From Thiotrichaceae bacterium UBA4486 (lineage in GTDB: Bacteria > Pseudomonadota > Gammaproteobacteria > Eutrophobiales > Eutrophobiaceae): a DNA stretch of 64,000 bases. The stretch spans positions 1-64,000 of the forward strand of contig DGNS01000002.1 of the NCBI GenBank assembly GCA_002389045.1, read 5' to 3'. A program made the translations under genes and the position numbers. A model generated the notes under the pieces. The model saw nothing but the letters and a program-made list of their open reading frames with translations. It was not told where the DNA came from and did not search any database. Shown piece after piece: positions 50,569 to 59,293 of this stretch. Each line of letters begins with the position of its first letter. The stretch's first letter is position 1.

Positions 50569-51393
50569 ATGAGTCGTATTGCTGCTTTATTTGATGGTCT
50601 GAAAGCTGATCATCGCGTCGCCCTGGTGCCGTTCATTACCGCCGGCGATCCGGATCCGGAGGCTACCGTGCCCATCATGCATGCCCTGGTGGAAGGTGGT
50701 GCCGACATGATCGAACTCGGCGTGCCGTTTTCGGATCCCATGGCGGATGGTCCGGTCATCCAGCGGGCCAGTGAGCGTGCATTGAAGCATGGCGTGAGTC
50801 TGTCGCAGGTTTTGAACATGGTTGAGCGTTTCCGCCAGGATGATACCGCCACACCGGTGATCCTCATGGGCTACCTGAATCCTGTCGAAATCATGGGTTA
50901 TCAGAAGTTTATCGACCGCGCCACAACGGTGGGTGTTGACGGCTGCCTGATCGTGGATCTGCCGCCGGAAGAAGATACCGATGTGTTACCCCTGTTTCGC
51001 GCCCGGGGTATCGATCAGATTTTCCTGATCTCACCCACGACCACGGATACGCGGCTGGATATGATCAGCAGCGCCGGAAGCGGTTTTCTTTACTACGTTT
51101 CCCTCAAGGGAGTCACCGGCAGCAGCCGTTTGAACGTGGATGAGGTGAGACAGAAACTGGAACATATACGTACCCGCACAGATTTACCCGTGGGCGTGGG
51201 CTTTGGTATCAAGGATGCGGAAACCGCCGCCGCCATGGCTGCTATCAGTGACGCCGTGGTTATTGGCAGCAGCCTGGTGGAGTATTTGAGTCAGCGAGCC
51301 GGAGAAGCTGATAAACTGCCCGCTCATGCCCGTGAATTTCTGGTTACCATGAGGCAGGCCATGGATGCGGTCAGAACAGAGTCGAAATTATGA
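50569..51393 (+). CDS. trpA: Tryptophan synthase alpha subunit
   Basis: A 274-residue TIM-barrel enzyme that releases indole from indole-3-glycerol phosphate and channels it to TrpB. The catalytic Glu lies in ADMIELGVPFSDPMADGPVIQ, with the loop-2 Asp in NPVEIMGYQKFIDRA and the phosphate site in VGFGIKDAETAAAM. Slightly separated from trpB by the small HTH-like frame. Its stop overlaps the accD start by four bases. Confidence 0.96.
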   Translation: MSRIAALFDGLKADHRVALVPFITAGDPDPEATVPIMHALVEGGADMIELGVPFSDPMADGPVIQRASERALKHGVSLSQVLNMVERFRQDDTATPVILMGYLNPVEIMGYQKFIDRATTVGVDGCLIVDLPPEEDTDVLPLFRARGIDQIFLISPTTTDTRLDMISSAGSGFLYYVSLKGVTGSSRLNVDEVRQKLEHIRTRTDLPVGVGFGIKDAETAAAMAAISDAVVIGSSLVEYLSQRAGEADKLPAHAREFLVTMRQAMDAVRTESKL

Positions 51394-52253
51394 GCTGGTT
51401 TAAAAAAATCCTGCCTTCCGGCATCAAGAGCAATGGCAGTCCCAGGCGGACCGTGCCGGAGGGTGTCTGGACCAAATGTGTGAAGTGCAACGCCGTGCTG
51501 TACCGGGCCGAGCTGGAACGCAATCTCGAGGTTTGCCCCAAATGCAGTAACCATATGCGCATCAGTGCCCGTGTTCGCCTGCAGGGTTTTCTCGACGAAG
51601 ATGACCGGGTTGAGATCGGGCAACATATCAAACCGGTGGACAAGCTCAAGTTTCGTGACAGCAAGAAATACAAGGATCGACTCAATCAGGCAGCCCGATC
51701 CACGGGTGAATCCGACGCCCTGGTGGTCATGAGGGGCCAGGTGCGGGCATTGCCCGTGGTGGCCTGCGCGTTCGAATTCAGTTTTATGGGCGGTTCCATG
51801 GGTTCGGTTGTCGGGGAACGTTTTGTTCTCGGTGTGGAGACCGCCATGGAATACCGCATACCCCTGGTGTGTTTTTCCGCCAGTGGCGGTGCACGCATGC
51901 AGGAAGCCATTGTCTCCCTGATGCAGATGGCCAAGACCAGTTCGGCGCTGGCGCGGTTGAAACAACAGGGCATCCCCTATATCTCGGTACTCACGGATCC
52001 GACCATGGGCGGAGTCTCCGCCAGCCTGGCCACACTGGGTGATATCAACATTGCCGAGCCTGGCGCGCTCATCGGCTTTGCCGGTCCACGGGTCATCGAG
52101 CAGACCGTTCGAGAGACCTTGCCCGAGGGTTTCCAGCGCAGTGAATTTCTGCTCGAACACGGTGATATCGACATGATCGTGGATCGCCGTGAAATGCGTG
52201 AGCGGGTAAGTTCCCTGCTTGCCAAGCTGACTCATCAGCCGGTTCCGGCCTGA
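51390..52253 (+). CDS. accD: Acetyl-CoA carboxylase carboxyltransferase beta subunit
   Basis: A 287-residue protein with the Cys4 zinc finger CVKC...CPKC (residues about 30-52), followed by the crotonase-like carboxyltransferase domain (SFMGGSMGSVVGERFVLGVE, SASGGARMQEA, GGVSASLATLGDINIAEPGALIGFAGPRVI). With AccA it transfers carboxyl from carboxybiotin to acetyl-CoA for fatty acid synthesis. The start overlaps the trpA stop by four bases; folC follows after five bases. Confidence 0.97.
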   Translation: MSWFKKILPSGIKSNGSPRRTVPEGVWTKCVKCNAVLYRAELERNLEVCPKCSNHMRISARVRLQGFLDEDDRVEIGQHIKPVDKLKFRDSKKYKDRLNQAARSTGESDALVVMRGQVRALPVVACAFEFSFMGGSMGSVVGERFVLGVETAMEYRIPLVCFSASGGARMQEAIVSLMQMAKTSSALARLKQQGIPYISVLTDPTMGGVSASLATLGDINIAEPGALIGFAGPRVIEQTVRETLPEGFQRSEFLLEHGDIDMIVDRREMRERVSSLLAKLTHQPVPA

Positions 52254-52258
52254 CAATC

Positions 52259-53569
52259 ATGCTGCAGGAAATCAATTCCAGCTATAAGCCACGGTTCAAC
52301 CGTCTGGCGGACTGGTTAAGCTGGCAGGAAGGCCTGCACTTCAAGTCTATAGAACTGGGCCTTGATCGTTGCCGTGCGGTTGCCGGCAACATGGGCTTGC
52401 TGGAACCGGAATTTGCGGTCATCAGCGTGGCCGGAACCAACGGCAAGGGTTCGAGCGTGGCTATGCTGGATTCCATACTGACGGTTGCCGGATACAAGAC
52501 CGGCTGTTACACATCTCCGCATTTGATTCATTACAACGAGCGCGTGCGTATTCGCCGCAAACAGGTGAGCGATGAGGCACTGTGTGAAGCCTTTGCCCGC
52601 ATCGATGCTGCCCGTGGTGATATTTCGCTGACCTATTTCGAATTCGGTACACTGGCGGCACTGGATATCTTCAAGCGTGAGGGCATCGATATTGCCATTC
52701 TGGAAGTCGGCCTGGGCGGGCGGCTGGATGCGGTCAACATTCTTGATGCCAACGTCGCCCTGGTCAGTACCATCGCCCTGGATCATGAATTCTGGCTGGG
52801 CAAGAATCGTGAATCCATTGCCCTGGAAAAAGCCGGGATTTTCCGCCCGGAAACGCCGGCGGTATGTTCAGATCCCCATCCGCCGCGTTCCCTGGTCAAG
52901 CGCGCACAGGAACTGAATACTCCCTTGCAACTGCTTGACCGCGATTATAAATACGTGGCACGGGCAGACAGCTGGGACTGGAAGACACTCAATATCGAAA
53001 TCCGGGATTTGCCAAAACCATGTCCCTATAATCATTACCAGATGCAAAACGCCGCCGGAGTATTAAGAGCACTGCGGCACCTGCATGACATGTTCCCGGT
53101 GAGCGATGAAGCCATTCGCGAGGGGCTGACTCAAGTGCGGTTCCCGGGCCGTTTCCAGATGATCCCGGGTGAGATCCCCATTATCATGGATGTTGCCCAC
53201 AATCAGAATGCAGCGTCCATACTCGCTGAAAATGTCAAGCGGCTGGGCTGCACGGGCAAGTCCCACATACTGATTGGCATGTTGAATGACAAGGATCATT
53301 CCGCGGTGTTCAGGGAACTGCAACCACTTGCCGATTCCTGGCATATCGTGGAACTGGATTCCGAACGCAAAACCAGCCCTGATATGCTGATGCAGGAACT
53401 CGAACTCATGGGGGATGAAAAACCCCGCCGTGGATACCCGTCACTGGGCAAGGCCCTGCGTTCGATTCGCAAGCACGCCAAACCCGGTGATCAAATCGTG
53501 ATTACGGGTTCCTTCCTTACGGTGGGTGCCGCCATGCGCTACCTGAAACGCAATATACGGCTTGTTTAG
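52259..53569 (+). CDS. folC: Bifunctional folylpolyglutamate/dihydrofolate synthase
   Basis: A 436-residue Mur-ligase-type enzyme. The ATP loop is VAGTNGKGSSVAML, with the conserved YTSPHLIHYNERVRI and the C-terminal domain carrying DVAHNQNAASILAENV. It makes dihydrofolate from dihydropteroate and then adds glutamates to folates. Its position between accD and a SPOR-domain gene is the conserved gammaproteobacterial order. One base separates it from dedD. Confidence 0.95.
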   Translation: MLQEINSSYKPRFNRLADWLSWQEGLHFKSIELGLDRCRAVAGNMGLLEPEFAVISVAGTNGKGSSVAMLDSILTVAGYKTGCYTSPHLIHYNERVRIRRKQVSDEALCEAFARIDAARGDISLTYFEFGTLAALDIFKREGIDIAILEVGLGGRLDAVNILDANVALVSTIALDHEFWLGKNRESIALEKAGIFRPETPAVCSDPHPPRSLVKRAQELNTPLQLLDRDYKYVARADSWDWKTLNIEIRDLPKPCPYNHYQMQNAAGVLRALRHLHDMFPVSDEAIREGLTQVRFPGRFQMIPGEIPIIMDVAHNQNAASILAENVKRLGCTGKSHILIGMLNDKDHSAVFRELQPLADSWHIVELDSERKTSPDMLMQELELMGDEKPRRGYPSLGKALRSIRKHAKPGDQIVITGSFLTVGAAMRYLKRNIRLV

Positions 53570-53570
53570 C

Positions 53571-54164
53571 ATGGATCAGAATCTCAAGGAACGCCTGGTA
53601 GGCGCATCGGTATTGATCATCCTTGCCGTGATTTTCATTCCCATGTTTTTAAGTGATGTGCCGATTACCGATGACAGGATCACCGGGACCAATATCCCCG
53701 AGAAACCGGAGACGTTCAGCTCGCGTATTGTTCCCCTGGAAGCCGCGCAGGACAATGAGGCTGCTGTAGATCCACTGCCGGACAGCACTGGTATGGAAAC
53801 CGGCGGCGCGCAGGAGGCGCTGTCACCCGGGTCCGATGTTGACACGTTGACGGGCGGAAATATCGAGCCGGACAATGACACCGAACCGGTTATCAGGGAA
53901 GTGGTAAAGGACCCCGGCGGCGTCGGCCTGACGGCCTGGGTCGTACAGCTTGGCAGCTTTACCTCGGAGGACAACGCCCGGTCCTTGAACCAGGAGTTGC
54001 GTAAAAACCAGTTTCCCAGTTTTGTCGAACCCCTGGTACGGGATAATAGTGTCATCTACCGGGTCCGGGTGGGACCCGAATTACGGCGATCCAACGCCGA
54101 GGACCTGAAAGAGCGAATCAGTAAAACCATGGGCGTTGAGGGCATACTGGTCGAGTACCCATGA
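53571..54164 (+). CDS. dedD: DedD-like SPOR-domain cell division protein
   Basis: A 197-residue protein with a short cytoplasmic N terminus, one transmembrane helix (residues about 10-28, VGASVLIILAVIFIPMFLSD), an acidic proline/glycine-rich periplasmic linker, and a C-terminal SPOR domain (WVVQLGSFTSEDNARSLNQEL ... YRVRVGPELRRSNAEDL). SPOR domains bind denuded peptidoglycan at the septum. The ATG at 53571 starts one base after the folC stop. Confidence 0.92.
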   Translation: MDQNLKERLVGASVLIILAVIFIPMFLSDVPITDDRITGTNIPEKPETFSSRIVPLEAAQDNEAAVDPLPDSTGMETGGAQEALSPGSDVDTLTGGNIEPDNDTEPVIREVVKDPGGVGLTAWVVQLGSFTSEDNARSLNQELRKNQFPSFVEPLVRDNSVIYRVRVGPELRRSNAEDLKERISKTMGVEGILVEYP

Positions 54165-54245
54165 GCATTGCAATAATCATGGTGATTATGTGACTTGCTG
54201 ATAAAACCCTGTAGAATCTGCCACTTGATAAAGCAAACCTGACAC

Positions 54246-54815
54246 ATGCAAGCAGCTGACATTACTATCCTGGTCATCCTGGCAATACCGGCACTTGTAG
54301 GCGTCATGTACGGATTTCTGAATATCGTCTTTTCCCTGCTCGCCTGGGTGCTGGCATCCGGTATTGCCGTCAAGGCTACACCCTTGCTGGCGCCCATGTT
54401 TGAGAGCCAGGTGGAAACGCCACTGATCAGAAGCGTGCTGGTATTCGCCGGGATTTTTATCGTCAGCCTGATGATTCTCTCGGCACTGGGTTATTTCATC
54501 GTGAAACTGCTGGGACGGGCGGGTCTGACGGCAGCGGACCGCATTCTCGGTCTGCTTTTCGGTTTTGGACTGGGACTCGCGATTGTCGGAGTCGTGATTT
54601 TTCTGGCCGGATTCACCGCCTTTCCGAAGGAATCCTGGTGGGAAAATTCACGCCTTGTCAGACCTTTTGAAAACGTCGCGGTCTGGGGGCAGCAATACCT
54701 GCCCGAGAGCCTGGTAAAACATCATGGCTACGAGTTCGATCAAACACCAGCCACGGCCCCCGGGGCACCATCCGCACCGGCGGGTGCGCCACCACAACCT
54801 GAAGTCAACACCTGA
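54246..54815 (+). CDS. cvpA: CvpA family membrane protein
   Basis: A 189-residue inner-membrane protein with four hydrophobic helices (ADITILVILAIPALVGVMYGF; VLASGIAVKATPLLAP; VLVFAGIFIVSLMIL; LFGFGLGLAIVGVVIFLAGF) and a proline/alanine-rich C-terminal tail. CvpA is linked to colicin V production and envelope stress, and the gene precedes purF in most gammaproteobacteria. Its own function is still poorly defined. Nine bases separate it from purF. Confidence 0.93.
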   Translation: MQAADITILVILAIPALVGVMYGFLNIVFSLLAWVLASGIAVKATPLLAPMFESQVETPLIRSVLVFAGIFIVSLMILSALGYFIVKLLGRAGLTAADRILGLLFGFGLGLAIVGVVIFLAGFTAFPKESWWENSRLVRPFENVAVWGQQYLPESLVKHHGYEFDQTPATAPGAPSAPAGAPPQPEVNT

Positions 54816-54824
54816 CCATAAACT

Positions 54825-56348
54825 ATGTGCGGCATAATCGGTATCGTCAGTAACGGTCCCGTCAACCAGATGATTTATGACGGCCTGACCTTGTTGCAAC
54901 ATCGTGGCCAGGATGCCGCGGGAATGGTCACCTATGATGAAGGCCGGCTGTATTTGCGCAAGAGCAACGGCCTGGTGCGCGATGTGTTCCATACCCGGCA
55001 CATGCTCAACCTCAAGGGCAGTATGGGCATCGGTCATGTCCGTTATCCCACGGCCGGTTGTGCATCCTCCGCCGAGGCCCAGCCTTTCTACGTCAACTCG
55101 CCCTACGGGATCACCCTGGCTCATAACGGCAATCTCACCAATGGTGAAAGCCTGAAAGAACAACTGTTTCGTGATGATCTGCGACATCTGAATACCGATT
55201 CCGATTCCGAGGTGCTGCTTAACGTGCTTGCCCATGAATTACAGAAGCAGGGCAAACTGCGCCTGGCAGTGGACGATGTTTTTGACGCCGTATCCGAATT
55301 GCACAAGCGTTGCAACGGCGGTTACGCCGCTGTGGCCATGATCACCGGTTTCGGAATTCTGGCGTTTCGCGATCCTCACGGTATCCGCCCCGTAATATTC
55401 GGAGACCGCATCACCGATCGCGGCAGGGAATATATTGTGGCCTCCGAGAGTGTCGCGATTGATTCCCTGGATTTTACCGTACAGCGTGACATCAAGCCGG
55501 GCGAGGCGATTTTCATCACCAGGGACGGCCAGTTGTTCAGTCGTCAATGTGCCGATAATCCCCGCTATGCCCCGTGTATTTTTGAACATGTTTATCTGGC
55601 CCGGCCCGACTCCATTATCGATGGTATTTCAGTCTACAAGGCGCGCCTGCGTATGGGTGAAGCCCTGGCAGACAAAATCCTGCGCGAACGGCCCGACCAT
55701 GATATCGATGTGGTTATACCGATACCGGATACCGGACGTACCGCGGCGCTGCCTCTGGCTTACAAACTGGGCGTGAAGTACCGGGAGGGATTCATCAAGA
55801 ATCGCTATATACCACGTACATTTATCATGCCCGGGCAGGCCGTACGTAAAAAATCAGTGCGCCAGAAACTCAATGCTATTGAACTCGAATTCAAGGACAA
55901 GAATGTATTGCTGGTGGATGATTCCATCGTTCGTGGCACCACTTCCGGGGAGATTATCGAGATGGCCCGCGATGCCGGGGCTCGCAAGGTCTATTTCGCC
56001 TCCGCGGCGCCACCGGTTAAATATCCCAATGTCTATGGAATTGACATGCCGGCCGCGGAGGAATTGATCGCCCACAACAAAACCGAGAATGAAATTGCCG
56101 CACACATCGGCGCCGACTGGTTGATATACCAGGATCTGGATGAATTGATCGAGGCTGCCCGTTTCGGCAATCCCGCCATTGAGGACTTTGATACTTCATG
56201 TTTTGATTCACGCTACGTGACCGGTGATGTTAACCAGGAATATCTGGATCACCTCGCGGAAATGCGAAATGACGGCGCCAGAAACAAACAACAGGTCAGC
56301 GATGAGAACCTCATAGACCTGTCCAATTCTGCAGATATAAACCAGTAA
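54825..56348 (+). CDS. purF: Amidophosphoribosyltransferase
   Basis: A 507-residue enzyme for the first step of purine synthesis, making phosphoribosylamine from PRPP and glutamine. Cys2 of MCGIIGIVSN is the N-terminal nucleophile of the glutaminase domain. The PRPP site is NVLLVDDSIVRGTTSGEII. Length equals the E. coli enzyme (505). Last gene of the conserved cluster; a CGGACGG/CCGTCCG hairpin (56359-56389) follows the stop without a T-run. Confidence 0.97.
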   Translation: MCGIIGIVSNGPVNQMIYDGLTLLQHRGQDAAGMVTYDEGRLYLRKSNGLVRDVFHTRHMLNLKGSMGIGHVRYPTAGCASSAEAQPFYVNSPYGITLAHNGNLTNGESLKEQLFRDDLRHLNTDSDSEVLLNVLAHELQKQGKLRLAVDDVFDAVSELHKRCNGGYAAVAMITGFGILAFRDPHGIRPVIFGDRITDRGREYIVASESVAIDSLDFTVQRDIKPGEAIFITRDGQLFSRQCADNPRYAPCIFEHVYLARPDSIIDGISVYKARLRMGEALADKILRERPDHDIDVVIPIPDTGRTAALPLAYKLGVKYREGFIKNRYIPRTFIMPGQAVRKKSVRQKLNAIELEFKDKNVLLVDDSIVRGTTSGEIIEMARDAGARKVYFASAAPPVKYPNVYGIDMPAAEELIAHNKTENEIAAHIGADWLIYQDLDELIEAARFGNPAIEDFDTSCFDSRYVTGDVNQEYLDHLAEMRNDGARNKQQVSDENLIDLSNSADINQ

Positions 56349-56750
56349 GTTCCCGGCCCGGACGGTACTTCGGCGGGATTTCCCGTCCGCATCCAGGCTG
56401 AAAGTCTTTTCCCTCTTTTTCTCATCATTGCACATTTTCAATCGTGGAACACCCCTGAAATCCGGCTGGTTATCTCATCCGCAGTATTTTTCAAGTATTT
56501 GAAAACCATGCCGATAATCTTTACGGATCCCATCGGTTCGGGCATCAATCTGAAATGGATTGTATCCCCGGGGAATCCTTGATTAAGCCGGAGATCCCTG
56601 CGCTACAGGGATGTACCTCCATTACTCAATCATGCAAGTGACTGAGAAATCGAAAAAACAAAAATCGAATTTTCGTTTTACGTGCTCTTGAAATCCCGGG
56701 ACGGAATTATTCGGAGCTTAGCTGATAATTAACAGATGGCAGGAATAATG
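56349..56750. other. Long intergenic region with hairpins between purF and the mtd-like gene
   Basis: No protein gene fits here. Besides the hairpin behind purF there is a strong stem ATCCCTG/CAGGGAT (56594-56612) extended by GGAG/CTCC, and an AT-rich repeat (CGAAAA ... TTTTCG, around 56655-56680) closer to the next gene. It may contain the mtd promoter and a structured leader. I match it to no known riboswitch. Confidence 0.5.
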
Positions 56751-57671
56751 ATGAAGCAGAAATTACTCTACATACTTGTACCCGACGCCAATATCAGTCC
56801 CTTTGACGTTACCCTGGCAGCGGATGCCGGCTTTACACAGATTCTTCCCTTCACGGGTGTCAAACCTGATAATGTTCTATCCATGGTTCAGGACGCAATT
56901 TTTGCCCGTCCCCCAAAACGCTTTAATGATACGGGGATTTTCATCGGTGGACGTGATGTGCATCTCGCCACTGATATGTTCCAGAATGCGAAAAACGCCA
57001 TGGTAGGCCCGTTTGAAGTCGGTGTTTTTGCCGATCCAAACGGTGCTTATACCACTTCCGCCAGTATTGTCGCCCTGGTTGAGCAAACCCTGAAAGAGAG
57101 AACCGGCAAGGGTCTGCAGGGTCGTACGGTATCGGTTTTTGGTACCGGTCCGGTCGGTCTTTCCACTGCGGTGTTAACGACCGAACAGGGGGCGATGACC
57201 AAGCTGTGTCAGTTGACAGCAGATGATGACAAGCGGGTTGCGGCCAGGTTCTGTCAGCGTTACGAAGTTGATGTTGAGTGGGTCAGTGCACAAACGCATC
57301 TCGAAAAGCTGAGAGCCCTGAAAGGCGCGGAAGTTGTCATTTGCGCAGCCAAGGCCGGCATTCGTATTCTCGGAATGGAAGAACTGGATTTTGCGGACAA
57401 GATGCTTGTTGCCGCGGATACCAATGCAGTGCCTCCTACTGGCATCGAAGGCATTGAAGCCAACGATCTGAACAAGCAGGTAGAGTATGCCAGGTCCACG
57501 GCCTATGGAATTGGTTCACTTGCCATCGGTGCTTTGAAGTACAAGACGCAGTTCGGATTGTTTGTGAAAATGCAGGAATCACCCCAGGCTGCCCTGCTTG
57601 ATTTTCATGATGCCTACGATTTTGCCATATTAGAGTTGTACAAGGCGAACAGTAAAAAGCATGCAGCATAA
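56751..57671 (+). CDS. Methylene-tetrahydromethanopterin dehydrogenase homologue (MtdA/MtdB type)
   Basis: A 306-residue protein with the two-domain MtdA/MtdB layout: an N-terminal substrate domain (FDVTLAADAGFTQILPFTGVKPDNV, FIGGRDVHLATDMF, GPFEVGVFADPNGAYTTSASIVALVE) and an NAD(P)-binding domain with FGTGPVGLSTAVL. It would oxidise methylene-H4MPT (or H4F) in formaldehyde oxidation. No other tetrahydromethanopterin-pathway gene is nearby. I start at the ATG at 56751 with AGGA six bases upstream; ATGs at 56736 and 56748 are in frame. Cofactor preference cannot be read from sequence. Confidence 0.82.
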   Translation: MKQKLLYILVPDANISPFDVTLAADAGFTQILPFTGVKPDNVLSMVQDAIFARPPKRFNDTGIFIGGRDVHLATDMFQNAKNAMVGPFEVGVFADPNGAYTTSASIVALVEQTLKERTGKGLQGRTVSVFGTGPVGLSTAVLTTEQGAMTKLCQLTADDDKRVAARFCQRYEVDVEWVSAQTHLEKLRALKGAEVVICAAKAGIRILGMEELDFADKMLVAADTNAVPPTGIEGIEANDLNKQVEYARSTAYGIGSLAIGALKYKTQFGLFVKMQESPQAALLDFHDAYDFAILELYKANSKKHAA

Positions 57672-57761
57672 TTGATCCGTTACCCCGTGTACCGGGAGAT
57701 AACGCATGACATCGGTCGCGGAATAATGATGGCTGTTAACGCTTGAAGACGGGCTACGCAA

Positions 57762-57986
57762 TCAATCCCTGATGACTATGGTTTTCATCCGGGACGCGGT
57801 GCCCGATTTGATCATAACCTGTGATTTTCTCACCTTGAATTGATCAGCAATCAGCCGGATCAGTGCCGAGTTAGCCTCGCCGTCCACGGGCGCGGCCCTG
57901 ATCTCTGCCAGCCAGGTTCCGTCCGTTGTTTGTTGAAGAGATTGTCTGCGGGCTTTGGGTTTGACCCTGACCCTGAGCGTGATCAT
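57762..57986 (-). CDS. yggU: DUF167 family protein (YggU)
   Basis: A 74-residue protein with the DUF167 pattern: LRVRVKPKARRQSL, LAEIRAAPVDGEANSALIRLIADQF and SGTASRMKTIVI. Function unknown; members are small, basic and cytosolic. It is the last gene of a four-gene minus-strand operon, separated from the phosphorylase gene by four bases. Confidence 0.9.
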   Translation of the reverse strand: MITLRVRVKPKARRQSLQQTTDGTWLAEIRAAPVDGEANSALIRLIADQFKVRKSQVMIKSGTASRMKTIVIRD

Positions 57987-57990
57987 GGAA

Positions 57991-58731
57991 TCAAAGCAGG
58001 TTTAACAGTTCCGGTAAAAGGCGCATGACCGCAGTCGTGCAATTGCCGAGATACTTTTCAATGATCTCCATGGTGATCATATCCCCGGTTTTTCCGGCTG
58101 CCCTGTTCACAACCATGCAAACAGACGCGTAATCCAGATCAAGTTCCCGGGCCAGGGTCGCCTCGGGCATGCCGGTCATGCCGACGAGATCGCATCCATC
58201 GCGTTCCATGCGAGCTATCTCGGCAGCGGTTTCCAGGCGCGGACCCTGGGTGGCGCCGTAGGTTGCCTGTGGCATCAGGCTGATGCCGCAGGTGTCTCCG
58301 GCACGGATAATTAATCGGCGCAGGTCGGAGGAATACGGATGGGTGCAATCGACGTGAACCACGTTGTTGAGGCCGTCCTCGAAAAATGTATGACCGCGGC
58401 CCCATGTGTAATCAATGATTTGATCCGGTATGGCCAGTACCCCGGGCTGCATCACAGCGGTGATTCCGCCGACGGCGTTGATGGCGATTATTTTTTCCGC
58501 ACCGACTTCCCTGAGTGCCCAGATGTTTGCCCGGTAATTGATTTTATGCGGTGGTATAACATGAGGGTTACCATGGCGGGCAAGAAATACCACCTTGCGA
58601 TCATTGAAATTGCCGGTCGTCAGTATACCCGAATGCTCGCCGTAGGGCGTTTTCTGTAATCGTTGTGATGCATCGCTCAAGCCTTGAAGCGAAGCCAGTC
58701 CCGAGCCGCCAATGATACCAATGATGGGCAT
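57991..58731 (-). CDS. S-methyl-5'-thioinosine phosphorylase (MTA phosphorylase family)
   Basis: A 246-residue purine nucleoside phosphorylase-family enzyme. IGIIGGSGLASLQGL, ARHGNPHVIPPHKINYRANIWAL, TYGATQGPRLETAAEI and VGMTGMPEATLARELDLDYASVCMVVNRAAGKT are the landmarks; the last part follows the MTIP enzymes of Pseudomonas rather than classical MTAP. The adjacent HGPRT would recycle the hypoxanthine it releases. I start at 58731 (MPIIG); the frame opens far upstream at 58932, overlapping hpt. It lies four bases from hpt. Confidence 0.88.
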   Translation of the reverse strand: MPIIGIIGGSGLASLQGLSDASQRLQKTPYGEHSGILTTGNFNDRKVVFLARHGNPHVIPPHKINYRANIWALREVGAEKIIAINAVGGITAVMQPGVLAIPDQIIDYTWGRGHTFFEDGLNNVVHVDCTHPYSSDLRRLIIRAGDTCGISLMPQATYGATQGPRLETAAEIARMERDGCDLVGMTGMPEATLARELDLDYASVCMVVNRAAGKTGDMITMEIIEKYLGNCTTAVMRLLPELLNLL

Positions 58732-58735
58732 GGCT

Positions 58736-59293
58736 TCAGGTCTCCCTGACGGCGAAGATGCCGGGACTGTTACGCAGGTAGTTTTGATAATCCATGCCGT
58801 ATCCGAACACGTAACGGTCCGGTATGCTGAGTCCTGTAAAATCGGCATGGCGGATATCACCCTGCCGGCTCGTTTGTTTGTCGACCAGTACCGCGGTGTA
58901 GACCTTGCGTGCATCCAGTCGGAAACACTCATCCCTGATAGCGGCCAGGGTCAGCCCCTTGTCGAGTATGTCATCCACTATGAGTACAACCCTGTCCCGG
59001 AGCCTCAGTCCGGGTGTACGTTCCCAGCGCAAGACGCCACCCGAGGCATTGCCTTCATATCGTGTAGCGTGCACGTAATCGAGTTGCAAAGGGAATTGCA
59101 GGCGAGGTAACAGCATCCCTGTCGGCACGATACCGCCGGTCATGATGCATAATAGTATCGGGTTTGACTGTGCCAGGCTGCCGGTAATGGCCACGGCCAT
59201 GTTTTCCAGTGCGGCTTCCACCTGGGCAGCGTCATACAACAGCTCGGCCTCGGCATAAATCTTTTCGATTTCTGCAGCAGTGACTTCAGCCAT
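58736..59293 (-). CDS. hpt: Hypoxanthine-guanine phosphoribosyltransferase
   Basis: A 185-residue type I phosphoribosyltransferase. The PRPP loop VVLIVDDILDKGLTL is clear, along with CIMTGGIVPTGMLL and YVFGYGMDYQNYLRNSPGIFAV. It salvages hypoxanthine and guanine to IMP and GMP. It overlaps the DUF815 gene by eight bases and is followed after four bases by the methylthioinosine phosphorylase, which would supply its hypoxanthine. Confidence 0.92.
   Translation of the reverse strand: MAEVTAAEIEKIYAEAELLYDAAQVEAALENMAVAITGSLAQSNPILLCIMTGGIVPTGMLLPRLQFPLQLDYVHATRYEGNASGGVLRWERTPGLRLRDRVVLIVDDILDKGLTLAAIRDECFRLDARKVYTAVLVDKQTSRQGDIRHADFTGLSIPDRYVFGYGMDYQNYLRNSPGIFAVRET

Noticed and set aside
51324..52256. 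310-codon minus-strand frame over accD
   Set aside because: Shadow of accD, which has its zinc finger and active-site motifs.
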